Counted from the stretch's first letter, positions 26,303 to 35,499 are shown. The stretch: DNA of 64,000 nucleotides from Salinivibrio sp. ES.052 (GCF_900141775.1 NZ_FSRI01000003.1:558001-622000), one strand, 5' to 3'. Program-made: numbers and translations. The notes: generated from the letters alone by a model not told the origin.

Positions 26303-26391
26303 TGGAGAATGACTCTTCCGTGGTCGTCCACCGCGTGAAGAGAAAAGTGGTGCTTGGCGAGATCAACGCCACAAAAGAATTGAGTAGACAT
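26303..26391 (-). pseudogene. IS110-family transposase, N-terminal remnant
   Basis: Only about 28 codons survive, reading MSTQFFCGVDLAKHHFSLHA then VDDHGRVILHNS before the frame runs into the 239-bp repeat. The opening 'GVDLAKHHF' is the first catalytic Asp region of IS110 transposases. GGAGGTAACC lies before the start. The rest of the element is absent, so this is a broken copy, cut at the repeat. Confidence 0.8.
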
Positions 26392-26480
26392 GGTTACCTC
26401 CGGTATTAAAGGCCGCACCTCAGTGTGGTAGATCTTTAAGAGGGGGGAATACATGTCATTCGTTATTTAAATAGGAAGTT

Positions 26481-27002
26481 ATGAGTCAAAGAATTATTGA
26501 AGTCATTGATTATCAGCCGCAATGGTTAGACGAATTTGCCAGAGAAAAAGAGCTAATCAGTTCTGTTTTAGCAACAGCTAATATTTGTTCGATACATCAT
26601 ATAGGTAGTACATCGGTTAAAGGATTATGTGCCAAACCAATCATCGATATGCTTTTGGAAGTAAAAAGTCTTGATAAATTAGATGACGAATCAGAAAAGA
26701 TGGCTTCTCTGGGTTATTTGGTGAAGGGAGAGTTTGGTATCAAAGATCGCCGTTATTTCCAAAAAGGTGGAATACAACGAACTCATCAGGTTCATGCGTT
26801 TTTAGTAGATTCTCCAGAAGTTAAAAGGCATCTGGCATTTCGTGATTATCTAAGAGCTTTTCCAGATGTTGCGTTTAAATATGGAGAAATAAAAAGGGCG
26901 GGAGCAGCAATTTGTAACAATGACATAGATGTTTACATTGATTACAAAAATAGCTTTATAAAAGAATATGAAGCAAAGGCAGTTGGGTGGAAATTTACCT
27001 AA
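26481..27002 (+). CDS. GrpB-family (UPF0157) nucleotidyltransferase-like protein
   Basis: 173 aa. Recognised from the near-invariant HHIGSTSVKGLCAKPIIDML, the nucleotidyltransferase G-S-T/S motif with downstream P-I-I-D, and from RTHQVHAFLVDSPEVKRHLA and FRDYLRAFP. Members belong to the polymerase-beta-like nucleotidyltransferase superfamily; their substrates are mostly unknown (dephospho-CoA kinase fusions occur). TAGGAAG lies before the ATG. It is bracketed, with the toxin-antitoxin pair, by the 239-bp repeats. Low GC compared with the chromosome supports acquisition by transfer. Confidence 0.88.
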   Translation: MSQRIIEVIDYQPQWLDEFAREKELISSVLATANICSIHHIGSTSVKGLCAKPIIDMLLEVKSLDKLDDESEKMASLGYLVKGEFGIKDRRYFQKGGIQRTHQVHAFLVDSPEVKRHLAFRDYLRAFPDVAFKYGEIKRAGAAICNNDIDVYIDYKNSFIKEYEAKAVGWKFT

Positions 27003-27109
27003 AAAATCGAAGCAATTGACAAAAATACTTGTCACGAATTGTGCTCCCCAAAATGTAGCGCTCTGTATTTTTACAACTGTACTCAGCGTTAGTTCTCCAG
27101 AGGAAGCAA
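27003..27109. other. Degenerate attC-like spacer
   Basis: About 100 bp from ACCTAAAAAATCGAAGCAATTG to CTCAGCGTTAGTT. Ends loosely resemble attC half-sites and the internal segment TACTTGTCACGAATTG has weak symmetry. The GrpB-family gene before it would be the cassette's cargo. Confidence 0.35.
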
Positions 27110-27388
27110 TCAATCCGTAGGGAATTTTTGTTTCTGGTGGAGTACACGCATAACTTGGATGATATCGCCCTCGACCCAGTAAGAGACAATCATCGAAATC
27201 TCAGGAATAATGAGTAATCGTCCGCGGATGCCATCTCGTTGTACGCCCATTAAAGGTTGTTCAAGCAAGTTTTCTACTTTTGCTTCAATGAGGCTGTCAG
27301 TTTTGTCTGCCACCTCAGGGTTGAAGTCATAGAGAAACTCAAAGATCTTTTCACGATCGTTAAGTGACGCTTCTTCCCATAAAATCAT
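27110..27388 (-). CDS. RelE/ParE-family toxin
   Basis: 92 aa. The fold is recognised from the N-terminal WEEASLNDREKIFEFLYDFN, the RDGIRGRLLIIPEISMIVSY strand pair and the C-terminal IIQVMRVLHQKQKFP, which is the conserved end of ParE/RelE toxins. The members inhibit gyrase or cut mRNA on ribosomes; which applies here is not clear. It starts within the stop codon of the antitoxin (TAATG), so the two are translationally coupled. Reverse orientation relative to the other cassettes is usual for toxin-antitoxin cassettes, which carry their own promoter. Confidence 0.88.
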   Translation of the reverse strand: MILWEEASLNDREKIFEFLYDFNPEVADKTDSLIEAKVENLLEQPLMGVQRDGIRGRLLIIPEISMIVSYWVEGDIIQVMRVLHQKQKFPTD

Positions 27389-27669
27389 TACTTGCCTCGA
27401 TTACGGATTCTGGCTTTACGCTCTTCCATTCGAGATTGAGCAGCTTGGTGCTCAACGAAAACGGATTTTCCTGAGTCAAACTTCTCAAATGCTAGGTTTA
27501 CTTGTTCAGTTAACCACGCATCGTGAGATAATGTTTTTCTTTGTTGTTCAGCGAGTTGCTCAGTAAGTTCACGGCAAGCATCACTCAGTGTGCGCCCTTG
27601 GCTCTCAGCCATTTGTTGTGCTAGGCGTTTTGTTTCTTCATCAACACGAAATTGAATTCTGGTGTCCAT
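27388..27669 (-). CDS. RelB/DinJ-type antitoxin
   Basis: 93 aa from the ATG at 27669 (AGGAATACATC upstream); longer reading back into the 239-bp repeat is not coding. N-terminal MDTRIQFRVDEETKRLAQQM is a ribbon-helix-helix DNA-binding start typical of RelB/DinJ, with a flexible, charged toxin-binding tail (SRMEERKARIRNRGK). It would neutralise the toxin encoded directly downstream and repress its own promoter (family knowledge). The pair probably stabilises the array by post-segregational-type addiction. Confidence 0.88.
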   Translation of the reverse strand: MDTRIQFRVDEETKRLAQQMAESQGRTLSDACRELTEQLAEQQRKTLSHDAWLTEQVNLAFEKFDSGKSVFVEHQAAQSRMEERKARIRNRGK

Positions 27670-27728
27670 GATGTATTCCTTTATTGTTGTGTGTACAAAT
27701 GTTAGCACTCGGACTTGAGATGGGCAAC

Positions 27729-27967
27729 TAACACATATGAGCCCTTCTCCGGTCAATAGGCAATAGCATTTTTTGGCTGCGCCAGCAGCCAATGCTCTCG
27801 AACAACAAAGTCGTCTACTTCGCTCTGTCATTTCCGCCATTAAGTCATTGCTTACAGCAAACACATATAGAAGGTCTGTTACTGCGACTCACCGCTGCCT
27901 GCCAATCATGTGACAGGGCCATTAGACATTACTTCCCGTTCCCACGCAGGAGCGTGGGAACGAGTTA
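27729..27967. repeat. 239-bp direct repeat, copy 2
   Basis: Same length and orientation as copy 1 (26064-26302); two differences seen (GTCGGC/GTCGTC and TACGGC/TACAGC). It begins 60 bp upstream of the antitoxin start, so it may hold or affect that promoter. It is followed by a VCR remnant instead of the IS110 remnant that follows copy 1. Confidence 0.85.
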
Positions 27968-27988
27968 AATAACCTAGCAAAATCCCTA

Positions 27989-28144
27989 TAACAAACGCCT
28001 CAATAAGGGGCTTGGACTTGATCCGTTTTACTGGACACGCATCGACGCCCTGAGGAGGTCAGCATGCCAGCCTATAAAACGGGTAAAAAGACAGCGCAAT
28101 ATCCACCAGACTTCAAAGTGAAAGTGGTTAAATGGAGCGATTAG
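27989..28144 (+). pseudogene. VCR-like attC stub followed by IS3-family orfA remnant
   Basis: 27989-28010 (TAACAAACGCCTCAATAAGG) is the left arm of a VCR-like attC that then breaks off. It continues into TTGGACTTGATCCGTTTTAC and an ATG at 28064 encoding MPAYKTGKKTAQYPPDFKVK and a few more residues before a stop (to 28144). This is the start of an IS3-family orfA (helix-turn-helix transposase subunit). An element appears to have inserted in the attC and then been mostly deleted. Confidence 0.75.
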
Positions 28145-28190
28145 ATGCATCGAATAATGAATGCGGTTTTAAAAGCCCTAAGGAATTAGA

Positions 28191-28427
28191 ATGAATAGTA
28201 TATTTTGTGAGAATTGTGGGAAAGAAACTGAGCATAAAGAAACCATAAAGCAAAAACCTTCGAAGTATGGGAAAAGTAAAAAAGAACAGTTTAAGGCTTT
28301 TCTAGACGGTTTCTTTGGTGGTGTTGCCAGTCCTGTTGGTGCATCGTTGGACTTAATCGATCGATATGAAGTTTGTACAAGATGCGGGCATAAAACCTTA
28401 AAAAATCAGGGTGACGAATTTCAATAG
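28191..28427 (+). CDS. Small zinc-ribbon protein
   Basis: 78 aa. Two Cys pairs, IFCENCGKETEHK at the start and YEVCTRCGHKTLK near the end, form a four-cysteine zinc ribbon around a glycine-rich helix (AFLDGFFGGVASPVGASLDL). AAGGAATTAGA lies before the ATG. No named family is recognised. It sits at the right end of the accessory block. Probable role: a small structural or regulatory zinc protein, unknown. Confidence 0.7.
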   Translation: MNSIFCENCGKETEHKETIKQKPSKYGKSKKEQFKAFLDGFFGGVASPVGASLDLIDRYEVCTRCGHKTLKNQGDEFQ

Positions 28428-28449
28428 TCATTAAAAAATAGGGCATATA

Positions 28450-28530
28450 ATGGATAAACACCTTGTCGCATTAGGCGGTGGTGGTTGGATGATGGGAGAA
28501 CAGCAAAGCGAATTAGATCAATATCAGTGA
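28450..28530 (+). pseudogene. Peptidase E (S51)-like N-terminal remnant
   Basis: 27 codons: MDKHLVALGGGGWMMGEQQS and a stop shortly after. The start resembles the opening strand of S51 peptidases (LALGGGG), but no catalytic Ser region follows. Interpreted as a truncated gene; 28531-28781 downstream has no gene. Confidence 0.5.
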
Positions 28531-28781
28531 TTATTCAGCACTACATTTCGTTAATGGTCGGCACCATAAGACGATTACCAGTCAAACAGAGGCAAAGGTA
28601 ACCATTAAGAATGTTGATTAGGTTACGTTTTTTTTCTGGTTCCTACGTAGAAGCCGCCATTTTTATTGTGTGAGCTAAAACACATTTTCCGTGATCTATG
28701 AGCCAACATGATATGGAACCATATTAATATGGCGAGCTAGTTAATAATTGAATAAATGGATTTATTATCAATAGTTTAAAC

Positions 28782-29303
28782 ATGAAAATCTGCCCAGAAA
28801 TCGAAGTATCGAACGCGCAGCATGAGGCTATTCAAGCGCTTAGAAACAAGGCATTTCCTGACCATCAAGTTGCCCGTTCTTACCATAAGCAGCTTCTCCA
28901 CATGCGGGCTTTGCAGTACCACGACAATCAACTGATTGGTTATATGGGGCTGGATTACAGAGCAGTGAATGTCGGTGGTGAGGTATACAAAGTGTTAGGC
29001 GTGAGTGATTTTTGCATCGACAGCGCTTGGCAAAGAAAGGGGGTTGGCTCGGGTATGCTGGCGCAACTGACTGACTATGCGCGAGATAAAGATGTTGATT
29101 TCATTATTCTTATTTCTGAGCTGCACGATTTTTATGTGGCCAATGGCTTTCAGCTCGTCGAGTCACATGCCTCTTGGCTGCGCATCCATGAACATACCAA
29201 CTATGGCGTTGCGGTCGAGTATGTCGATGAATTGTACGTTAAACCGATGAAAGATAAATCATGGCCTGCAGGACATATGGATTGGCTTGGGTATATGTAT
29301 TAA
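28782..29303 (+). CDS. GNAT-family N-acetyltransferase
   Basis: 173 aa. The GNAT core is visible in LIGYMGLDYRAVNVGGEVYK, VLGVSDFCIDSAWQRKGVGS (motif A, Q-R-K-G-V-G) and FIILISELHDFYVANGFQLV (motif B). The N-terminus and the C-terminal MKDKSWPAGHMDWLGYMY are not family-typical, and the substrate is unknown. The ribosome site is weak, so the start at 28782 is by best frame. It marks the right edge of the accessory block; the next gene is a core signalling gene on the other strand. Confidence 0.82.
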   Translation: MKICPEIEVSNAQHEAIQALRNKAFPDHQVARSYHKQLLHMRALQYHDNQLIGYMGLDYRAVNVGGEVYKVLGVSDFCIDSAWQRKGVGSGMLAQLTDYARDKDVDFIILISELHDFYVANGFQLVESHASWLRIHEHTNYGVAVEYVDELYVKPMKDKSWPAGHMDWLGYMY

Positions 29304-29342
29304 TGCCATAGGTATAAGTAGCTTATGGCGCGTAAGAGGGGG

Positions 29343-30848
29343 TTAATCGTCTTTCGTATGGCGCGCTGGGCGTTGCTCAAATCCCACTTGATCACGTCCA
29401 TTGTTCTTCGCCCAATATAGGCGTTTATCCGCCAAGTGGATAAGATAGTCAGGCGAGATGTCTGGCGTACACTCAATGGTTGCAACCCCCAAACTAGCGG
29501 TAACATGACGAGCGGCGTTGGATCTGCTGTGGGGAATACCGAGTGCTGCAATCGACGCTTTAATGGTCATCGCAATCGATACGGCGTCTGCATGCTGGGT
29601 TTCCGGTAAAATACAACAAAATTCCTCGCCACCATATCTCGCGGCCAAATCTTGTGGGCGCTTGAGGCTGTGTCGAATCACCTCGCCAACGGCCTTTAGA
29701 CATCTGTCGCCCGCCAAATGACCATAGGTGTCATTGAAGTTTTTAAAGTAATCTAAATCGATCATAATCAGCGATATAGATGCGTTGATTCGCCTCAGGC
29801 GGTGATATTCGGCACTTAAAACGTCGTCAAAACGACGTCGGTTAGCCAAACCGGTGAGCGAGTCTGTAATACTGAGATCTTCTAGCTTGTCACGCGCTAT
29901 TTTGAGCTCGGAAAGGTAGTTTAACTGATCCCAATAGGTGCGAAGTGTAAATAGGGCGAGTAACCACAATACAATCAGCGCTCCCACAGCGACTCTCACC
30001 TGATGACGCCAATCTGCCTGCCAATGCTGGTCTGCCTCCCCGACCACGGCATAAAAAGGGAGCCCCTCGACTTTACGAATACTGAATAAACGTGGAACGC
30101 CATCTATCGGTGAGGTGGCGCGAAAGCTCTTGTCGGTTTGCCCGGATGTGATAAAAGCCTCAACGATAGGATCATCAATCAGTTGACCCAAGGTTTCCGG
30201 CTTAGCGGGCTTTCTTGCCAATAATCGAAGGTTTTTGTCAGTGATAGCGACCACATCCAGGGGATCTATGGAAATATGCTCGACCCATTTAGAGAAAAAG
30301 GTGAGATCAACGCCCAAGGCTGCAAAACCGTGAAAGCCGGGTTGGTCCGGCAAAAACTTTCGCGATTGGGTGACATTCAGTGGGCCCGTTGTGCTTTTAA
30401 ACGCATTGGAGACGAATGTATTTCGGTCGGGAGAGTCTCGCAGTGCCTTACAGTAGTCTCGATGGCTGCCATCCCAGCCGACTTCATCGCTGTTGGCATG
30501 AGTGATAATACAGTTTTGATCAAAAAAGCCGGCGAGAATGACATGAGGAACCGTATTCATTTTGGAGACAATCAGCGCTGTTAAACGTTGATTCGTGTGT
30601 GGATCCGGATGGGGGTATACAAGGTCTTCGGGTTGGACATGCCCTAGAATATCCCTCAAGACATAGTCGGTAATTTGAAATGAGCCTTCAATCCATTCGG
30701 CGATCAAAAAACTCACGCCTTCGACGCGCCCACGGGCTTTATCTTCTTCCTGCTGCAACGAGCGTACCAAGCCCATTGTTGCTACTGCACCGAGAAGCAA
30801 GCAAAAAAGCACACAAAAAATCAGACTGCTCTTTCGGTTGGACACCAA
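29343..30848 (-). CDS. Cache-sensor diguanylate cyclase (GGEEF)
   Basis: 501 aa. One transmembrane segment near residue 10-30, a large periplasmic sensor of about 250 residues resembling dCache domains (GLVRSLQQEEDKARGRVEG, then AALGVDLTFFSKWVEHISID), a second segment (about 285-305), then a GGDEF domain with an active GGEEF motif (AARYGGEEFCCIL). RPQD five residues before it is an intact product-inhibition site. It synthesises c-di-GMP in response to a periplasmic ligand. No EAL domain is attached. Transcribed alone. Confidence 0.9.
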   Translation of the reverse strand: MVSNRKSSLIFCVLFCLLLGAVATMGLVRSLQQEEDKARGRVEGVSFLIAEWIEGSFQITDYVLRDILGHVQPEDLVYPHPDPHTNQRLTALIVSKMNTVPHVILAGFFDQNCIITHANSDEVGWDGSHRDYCKALRDSPDRNTFVSNAFKSTTGPLNVTQSRKFLPDQPGFHGFAALGVDLTFFSKWVEHISIDPLDVVAITDKNLRLLARKPAKPETLGQLIDDPIVEAFITSGQTDKSFRATSPIDGVPRLFSIRKVEGLPFYAVVGEADQHWQADWRHQVRVAVGALIVLWLLALFTLRTYWDQLNYLSELKIARDKLEDLSITDSLTGLANRRRFDDVLSAEYHRLRRINASISLIMIDLDYFKNFNDTYGHLAGDRCLKAVGEVIRHSLKRPQDLAARYGGEEFCCILPETQHADAVSIAMTIKASIAALGIPHSRSNAARHVTASLGVATIECTPDISPDYLIHLADKRLYWAKNNGRDQVGFEQRPARHTKDD

Positions 30849-30988
30849 TCACACTGCTCCATCGTTCACAAATTTAACTATAGGTGCAGGTTTTTATGTT
30901 GTCGACACAGCCTGAGCAGACGCGCGCCCGTAGATATCTGCAGGCGCGATCACACCGTCTTGATGATATTGGGGTACCGAGTATCCCT

Positions 30989-32620
30989 TTATTGCATCAC
31001 TGCAAATGACTCATAAGGGGCCAGTGTGTAGGTAGAGCTTAACTGTTTAACCGGATCCATGTTGTAGCTTAAACAACTTAAGGCCTTATCGTGCCAGTGC
31101 GCGGGGAGGTTGATGGTTTGTTTTTGCTCACTAAAGTTGCTGATCACCAAAATACGGTGGGTGTCGTCGAAGCGCTCATAAGCGATGACATCCGAATGCT
31201 CTTCCGCCACAGGCGCAAACTGGCCGTTTACGATCACTGGGTATTGCTTGCGCAGCTTAATCAGTTCACGGTAGTGATAAAGTACCGAGCCGCTATTTTC
31301 AGTCGCCCGTGCCACATTGATGGTGGTGTAGTTAGGATTAACTGGTAACCACGGCGTCCCTTGGGTAAAGCCTGCCTGCGGGGCGTTGTCCCATTGCATC
31401 GGGGTGCGCGCGTTATCGCGACTGTTTTGGTATACCGCCTCCATCATGGTGTCTGGGTCAACGCCTTCCGCGACGCGCAAGTCGTAAAAATTGCGGGTTT
31501 CGATGTCTTGATAATCGTCGATAGACGGGAAGGCGACATTGGTCATCGCAATTTCTTCCCCTTGATAGATATAGGGAGTGCCCTTCATCAGATGCAAGGT
31601 CGTGGCGAGCATTTTTGCCGAGCGGGTCCGATATTGACCGTCGTGACCGAACTTGGACACCGCGCGAGGCAAATCGTGGTTGTTCCAAAATAGTGAGTTC
31701 CAACCGCTATCGGCCAGCGCTTGTTGCCATTTGAACAGTACGTGTTTAAGGGCGGCGACATCCAACAGCACGGGCTGCCATTTATCGCCGTCTTTCCAGG
31801 TAGCGGTAATGTGTTCAAATTGGAACACCATGGAGAGTTCATTGCGTTCCGGTGCGCTATAAAGCTTGGCGATCTCCGGCGTTGCGCCCCATGTTTCGCC
31901 GACGGTGAGCAAGTCTTTGCCGCCAAATGTGGCCCGGTTCATAGCCTGTAGCAGTGGGTGAAGGCGCGGACCATTGCCAGTGATGCCTTTATCGATTTCT
32001 TTACCAATTAAATCAATCACATCAAGGCGGAATCCGCCAATGCCTTTGTCAATCCACCAGTTCATCATTTTATACACGGCGTCATGGACGGCGGGGTTTT
32101 CCCAGTTCAGATCGGGCTGGCGTTTGGAGAACAAGTGAAAGTAATACTGCTCGGTGTTTGGCTCCCATTGCCATGCGCTGCCACCAAATATGGAGCCTTG
32201 ATCATCGGGTGCACTGCCATCGGGTTTGGCATCGCGCCAAATGTAAAAGTCGCGATAAGGACTGTTTTTGTCGTGAAGCGCGGCTTGGAACCAAGGGTGT
32301 TCGTCGGAGGTGTGGTTGACCACCAAATCCATCACGATTTTGATGCCAAGCGCGCCGGCTTTATCAATTAAGCGCGTCATGTCTTCCATGGTGCCAAATT
32401 CAGGCGCGATCGCGCAGTAATCGGAAATGTCATAGCCATTGTCATCCATCGGCGATTGGTACACCGGCGATAGCCATAACACATTGACGCCGAGCCAATG
32501 TAAGTAATCGAGCTTCTCGAGAATTCCGTTAAGATCACCAATGCCATCACCATTGGTGTCGTAAAAACTGCGTGGGTAGATTTGATAAACAACGGCATCA
32601 TGCCACCAAGCGTTCTGCAT
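30989..32620 (-). CDS. GH13 alpha-glucosidase (oligo-1,6-glucosidase-like)
   Basis: 543 aa from the ATG at 32620 (AGAGG 7 nt upstream); a longer in-frame extension is rejected. Family GH13 motifs: VVYQIYPRSFYDTNGDGIGD, DLVVNHTSDEHPWF (region I), GGFRLDVIDLIGK with the nucleophile Asp (region II), LTVGETWG with the acid/base Glu (region III) and FWNNHDLPRA (region IV). It lacks a signal peptide, so it should act on imported malto- or isomalto-oligosaccharides or trehalose-related sugars in the cytoplasm. A divergent LysR gene may regulate it. Substrate specificity is not fixed by sequence alone. Confidence 0.9.
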   Translation of the reverse strand: MQNAWWHDAVVYQIYPRSFYDTNGDGIGDLNGILEKLDYLHWLGVNVLWLSPVYQSPMDDNGYDISDYCAIAPEFGTMEDMTRLIDKAGALGIKIVMDLVVNHTSDEHPWFQAALHDKNSPYRDFYIWRDAKPDGSAPDDQGSIFGGSAWQWEPNTEQYYFHLFSKRQPDLNWENPAVHDAVYKMMNWWIDKGIGGFRLDVIDLIGKEIDKGITGNGPRLHPLLQAMNRATFGGKDLLTVGETWGATPEIAKLYSAPERNELSMVFQFEHITATWKDGDKWQPVLLDVAALKHVLFKWQQALADSGWNSLFWNNHDLPRAVSKFGHDGQYRTRSAKMLATTLHLMKGTPYIYQGEEIAMTNVAFPSIDDYQDIETRNFYDLRVAEGVDPDTMMEAVYQNSRDNARTPMQWDNAPQAGFTQGTPWLPVNPNYTTINVARATENSGSVLYHYRELIKLRKQYPVIVNGQFAPVAEEHSDVIAYERFDDTHRILVISNFSEQKQTINLPAHWHDKALSCLSYNMDPVKQLSSTYTLAPYESFAVMQ

Positions 32621-32837
32621 ACCGATTACCTCTTTATCTCTGGATAAATTTGAACAGCGGTTCAATGATGGGAGTGAATGTACCTGTCCATGACCAAGAT
32701 GAAAAATAGATGAACGACCCTCATTTATAGTCATTTGGCTATATCCATGAGTATATAAAACGATATTACGGGCTATGCTGACTCTGGTAAGTGTTTTAAG
32801 CTATAGCGGTTAAAGTGAAAATGTGAGCGGTGATACG

Positions 32838-33758
32838 ATGGACGTAGAAAAGGCGGCAAGCTATTTTTTAGCCGTGGCTGATAGTGGCAGCATAAAAGCG
32901 GCGGCGTTACAGCTGGGGATCAGCCAACCTTCGTTGACCGCACAAATACAAAAGTTAGAACGGCGTTTATCAAGCCAACTATTGGCGCGTCATCCGCGCG
33001 GTGTCAGTATGACCCCTGCGGGCAAGCTTTATTATCAGCATGCGACGGCCCAACACGCTTCGCGCCAGCGATTGCAAGCACAGTTGCATGCACTTCAGGC
33101 CCGAGAAGCGGGGCAGGTTAAGCTGGGTACGGGAGAAGCTTGGTGGCCCTTGTTTGTGGAATCGGCGGTGGTGGCGTATCAAGCTGAGCACCAGTGCTCG
33201 GTACACATTGAGTTTGGTAATCGATTAGCGTTAATGTCATCGCTTTTGAATGGCGATATTGATGTCTTTATTGGTCATGAAATCAGTGAGCTAATCGCCA
33301 CCAGTCAGGTTCGTTTTATCCCACTATTTCAAGATACCGAAGCTTGGTTTGCCTATCACGCGCATCCTTTATTCAAACCGCATAAAGGCGATGTGACTAT
33401 CGATGAATGCCTAAGCGACTGGCCTTTATTACGAGTGACACCCGATCACCCTCGCCATGCGCATCTGCTCTCTCGTCCTTTGCCGCCCTTGTTAAACCTT
33501 CATCCTCATGCTTTTGATCTCGATTCACTTTCTGCCAGTGTTTCATTGCTACAAAGCACGCAGACCGTCATGCCTTATACCGATAAAGCCGCGTCATTTC
33601 TCAGCGAAAAGGGGATTAACGTGCTTTGGGTTAACCAAGCTAAACGGGGCAACGTAGGTATCTATACCGCTTCTGAGGCGACAAGCGAGAAAGTGTCACG
33701 TTTCGTCGCGTGCCTGTTGACCAGTGGGAGCGACTGGATGGAGCCTAATGCGGGTTGA
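32838..33758 (+). CDS. LysR-family transcriptional regulator
   Basis: 306 aa from the ATG at 32838, preferred because LysR proteins usually begin a few residues before the YFLAVADSG helix; a GTG at 32823 is possible. The N-terminal winged helix-turn-helix has SIKAAALQLGISQPSLTAQI and KLERRLSSQLLARHPRGVSM. The C-terminal effector domain is unremarkable. It is divergent from the glucosidase gene, with about 215 bp between them where both promoters must lie. It is a candidate regulator of that gene (inference). Confidence 0.9.
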   Translation: MDVEKAASYFLAVADSGSIKAAALQLGISQPSLTAQIQKLERRLSSQLLARHPRGVSMTPAGKLYYQHATAQHASRQRLQAQLHALQAREAGQVKLGTGEAWWPLFVESAVVAYQAEHQCSVHIEFGNRLALMSSLLNGDIDVFIGHEISELIATSQVRFIPLFQDTEAWFAYHAHPLFKPHKGDVTIDECLSDWPLLRVTPDHPRHAHLLSRPLPPLLNLHPHAFDLDSLSASVSLLQSTQTVMPYTDKAASFLSEKGINVLWVNQAKRGNVGIYTASEATSEKVSRFVACLLTSGSDWMEPNAG

Positions 33759-33996
33759 CCACCTCCTACCAGTGCGGGGCAGCTTATTGAGTAAGAAAGT
33801 GCTAGACTAGGTCGCCTTTGTCGCACACTGCCTGTGTCGTGCTGGCTGCGAATGTAGGGATTAGCTAGCCGATTCAGCGTATTCCAGTGGTGACATCGAT
33901 GAAATCAATAGGTAGCGCCAATTACCAATTTGGCCTTAGCGCTGCTAATTTGTGGCGCAAATCACATGCAGTACCTTTATTATCAAAGGAAAGATG

Positions 33997-35499
33997 ATGG
34001 TAATTCCAGAAAACAGCAGTATTGTTATTTTTGGTGCATCTGGCGATCTCACCTTCCGCAAGCTGATCCCAGCCCTGTACCACTTGTATGCGAACAAACA
34101 GCTGCCTGCGTCTTTCGCGATTCTTGGCGCAAGCCGCACCTTCTACAGTGACGAGTCGTTTCGCGATAAATTACGTCGCTCGATGCAAGAGCTTGAAGAA
34201 ACCGATCCTGCCACGCTCGACGCCTTTATGGCGCACGTGCACTATCAATCGTTCAATATCTCAGACACCAACGAATATGGTGCGTTGACGAACCGCTTGG
34301 ATGCGCTTTCTGACCAATATGGCTTTACTCAGCGCAATACGCTTTTCTACCTTGCGACCCCGCCGAAGCTGTATAACTTTATTCCTGCCTGCCTGGCAGC
34401 GCATGGCCTCAATGATGAGAGTAGCGGCTGGAAACGCTTGGTGGTTGAAAAGCCATTTGGTTACGACCTTGCCTCAGCGCGCCAACTCGACAAAGACATT
34501 CATGCGTATTTCGACGAGCACCAAATTTACCGTATTGACCATTACTTAGGTAAAGAAACGGTGCAAAACCTGCTGGTTTTCCGTTTTTCTAATGCGATGT
34601 TTGAACCGCTTTGGAACCGTAACTTCATTGACTATGTAGAAATTACGGGGGCTGAAAACCTTGGGGTAGAAGGCCGCGGTGGTTACTACGATCAGTCTGG
34701 TGCGGTGCGCGACATGTTCCAAAATCACTTGTTGCAAGTGTTATCGCTCGTGGCGATGGAGCCTCCGGCGCAAATCAATGCTGACGCCATGCGTGATGAA
34801 GTATTCAAAGCGTTGCAGTCACTCGAGCCGCTCTCTGACGACGACTTACACAATAACCTAGTGCTAGGTCAGTACACCGAATCTCACGTGGGTGGTAAGC
34901 CACTGCCTAGTTACCGTGATGAGCCAGGTGTGGCGGAAGACTCGCGTACTGAGACCTATGTTGGCCTGAAGATGTTTATCAACAACTGGCGTTGGAATGG
35001 GGTGCCGTTTTATGTGCGCACCGGTAAACGCTTGCCAACTCGCGTGACCGAAGTGGTGATCCACTTTAAACAGACTCCGCACCCTGTATTCGGCAAAAAT
35101 GCGCCCGAGAACCGTTTGGTGATCCGCATTCAGCCCGACGAAGGCATTCAAATGAGCTTTGGCCTTAAAGAGCCGGGCGCAGGTTTTAACGCCAAAGCGG
35201 TCAATATGGATTTCCATTATACGTCGCTGGAAGAAACCCAGATGCTGACGGCCTACGAGCGTTTGTTGCTGGATGCCCTGAAAGGCGATGCCACCTTGTT
35301 TGCACGTAGTGATGCGGTCGAAGCTTGCTGGCAGTTTGTTGAGCCTATTCTGCAATACAAGGATAATGGCAAAGCCCTATTTGGTTATGCTTGCGGCACG
35401 TGGGGGCCGAAAGAAGCGGATCAGTTGCTGGAGCGTGATGGCCATGCTTGGCGCTTTCCCTGCAAAAATCTGACTGACACGGAATACTGCGAATTATGA
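33997..35499 (+). CDS. zwf: Glucose-6-phosphate 1-dehydrogenase
   Basis: 500 aa. First enzyme of the oxidative pentose-phosphate and Entner-Doudoroff routes: glucose-6-phosphate to 6-phosphogluconolactone with NADP. Seen: the nucleotide-binding [16 protein letters not shown] at the N-terminus and the substrate and catalytic signature [18 protein letters not shown] codons lie at 33994 and 33997; 33997 has the better spacing from AAAGGA. It overlaps the lactonase gene by 4 bp and forms the zwf-pgl-gnd operon. The 238 bp upstream show nothing beyond short symmetric motifs. Confidence 0.98.
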   Translation: MVIPENSSIVIFGASGDLTFRKLIPALYHLYANKQLPASFAILGASRTFYSDESFRDKLRRSMQELEETDPATLDAFMAHVHYQSFNISDTNEYGALTNRLDALSDQYGFTQRNTLFYLATPPKLYNFIPACLAAHGLNDESSGWKRLVVEKPFGYDLASARQLDKDIHAYFDEHQIYRIDHYLGKETVQNLLVFRFSNAMFEPLWNRNFIDYVEITGAENLGVEGRGGYYDQSGAVRDMFQNHLLQVLSLVAMEPPAQINADAMRDEVFKALQSLEPLSDDDLHNNLVLGQYTESHVGGKPLPSYRDEPGVAEDSRTETYVGLKMFINNWRWNGVPFYVRTGKRLPTRVTEVVIHFKQTPHPVFGKNAPENRLVIRIQPDEGIQMSFGLKEPGAGFNAKAVNMDFHYTSLEETQMLTAYERLLLDALKGDATLFARSDAVEACWQFVEPILQYKDNGKALFGYACGTWGPKEADQLLERDGHAWRFPCKNLTDTEYCEL

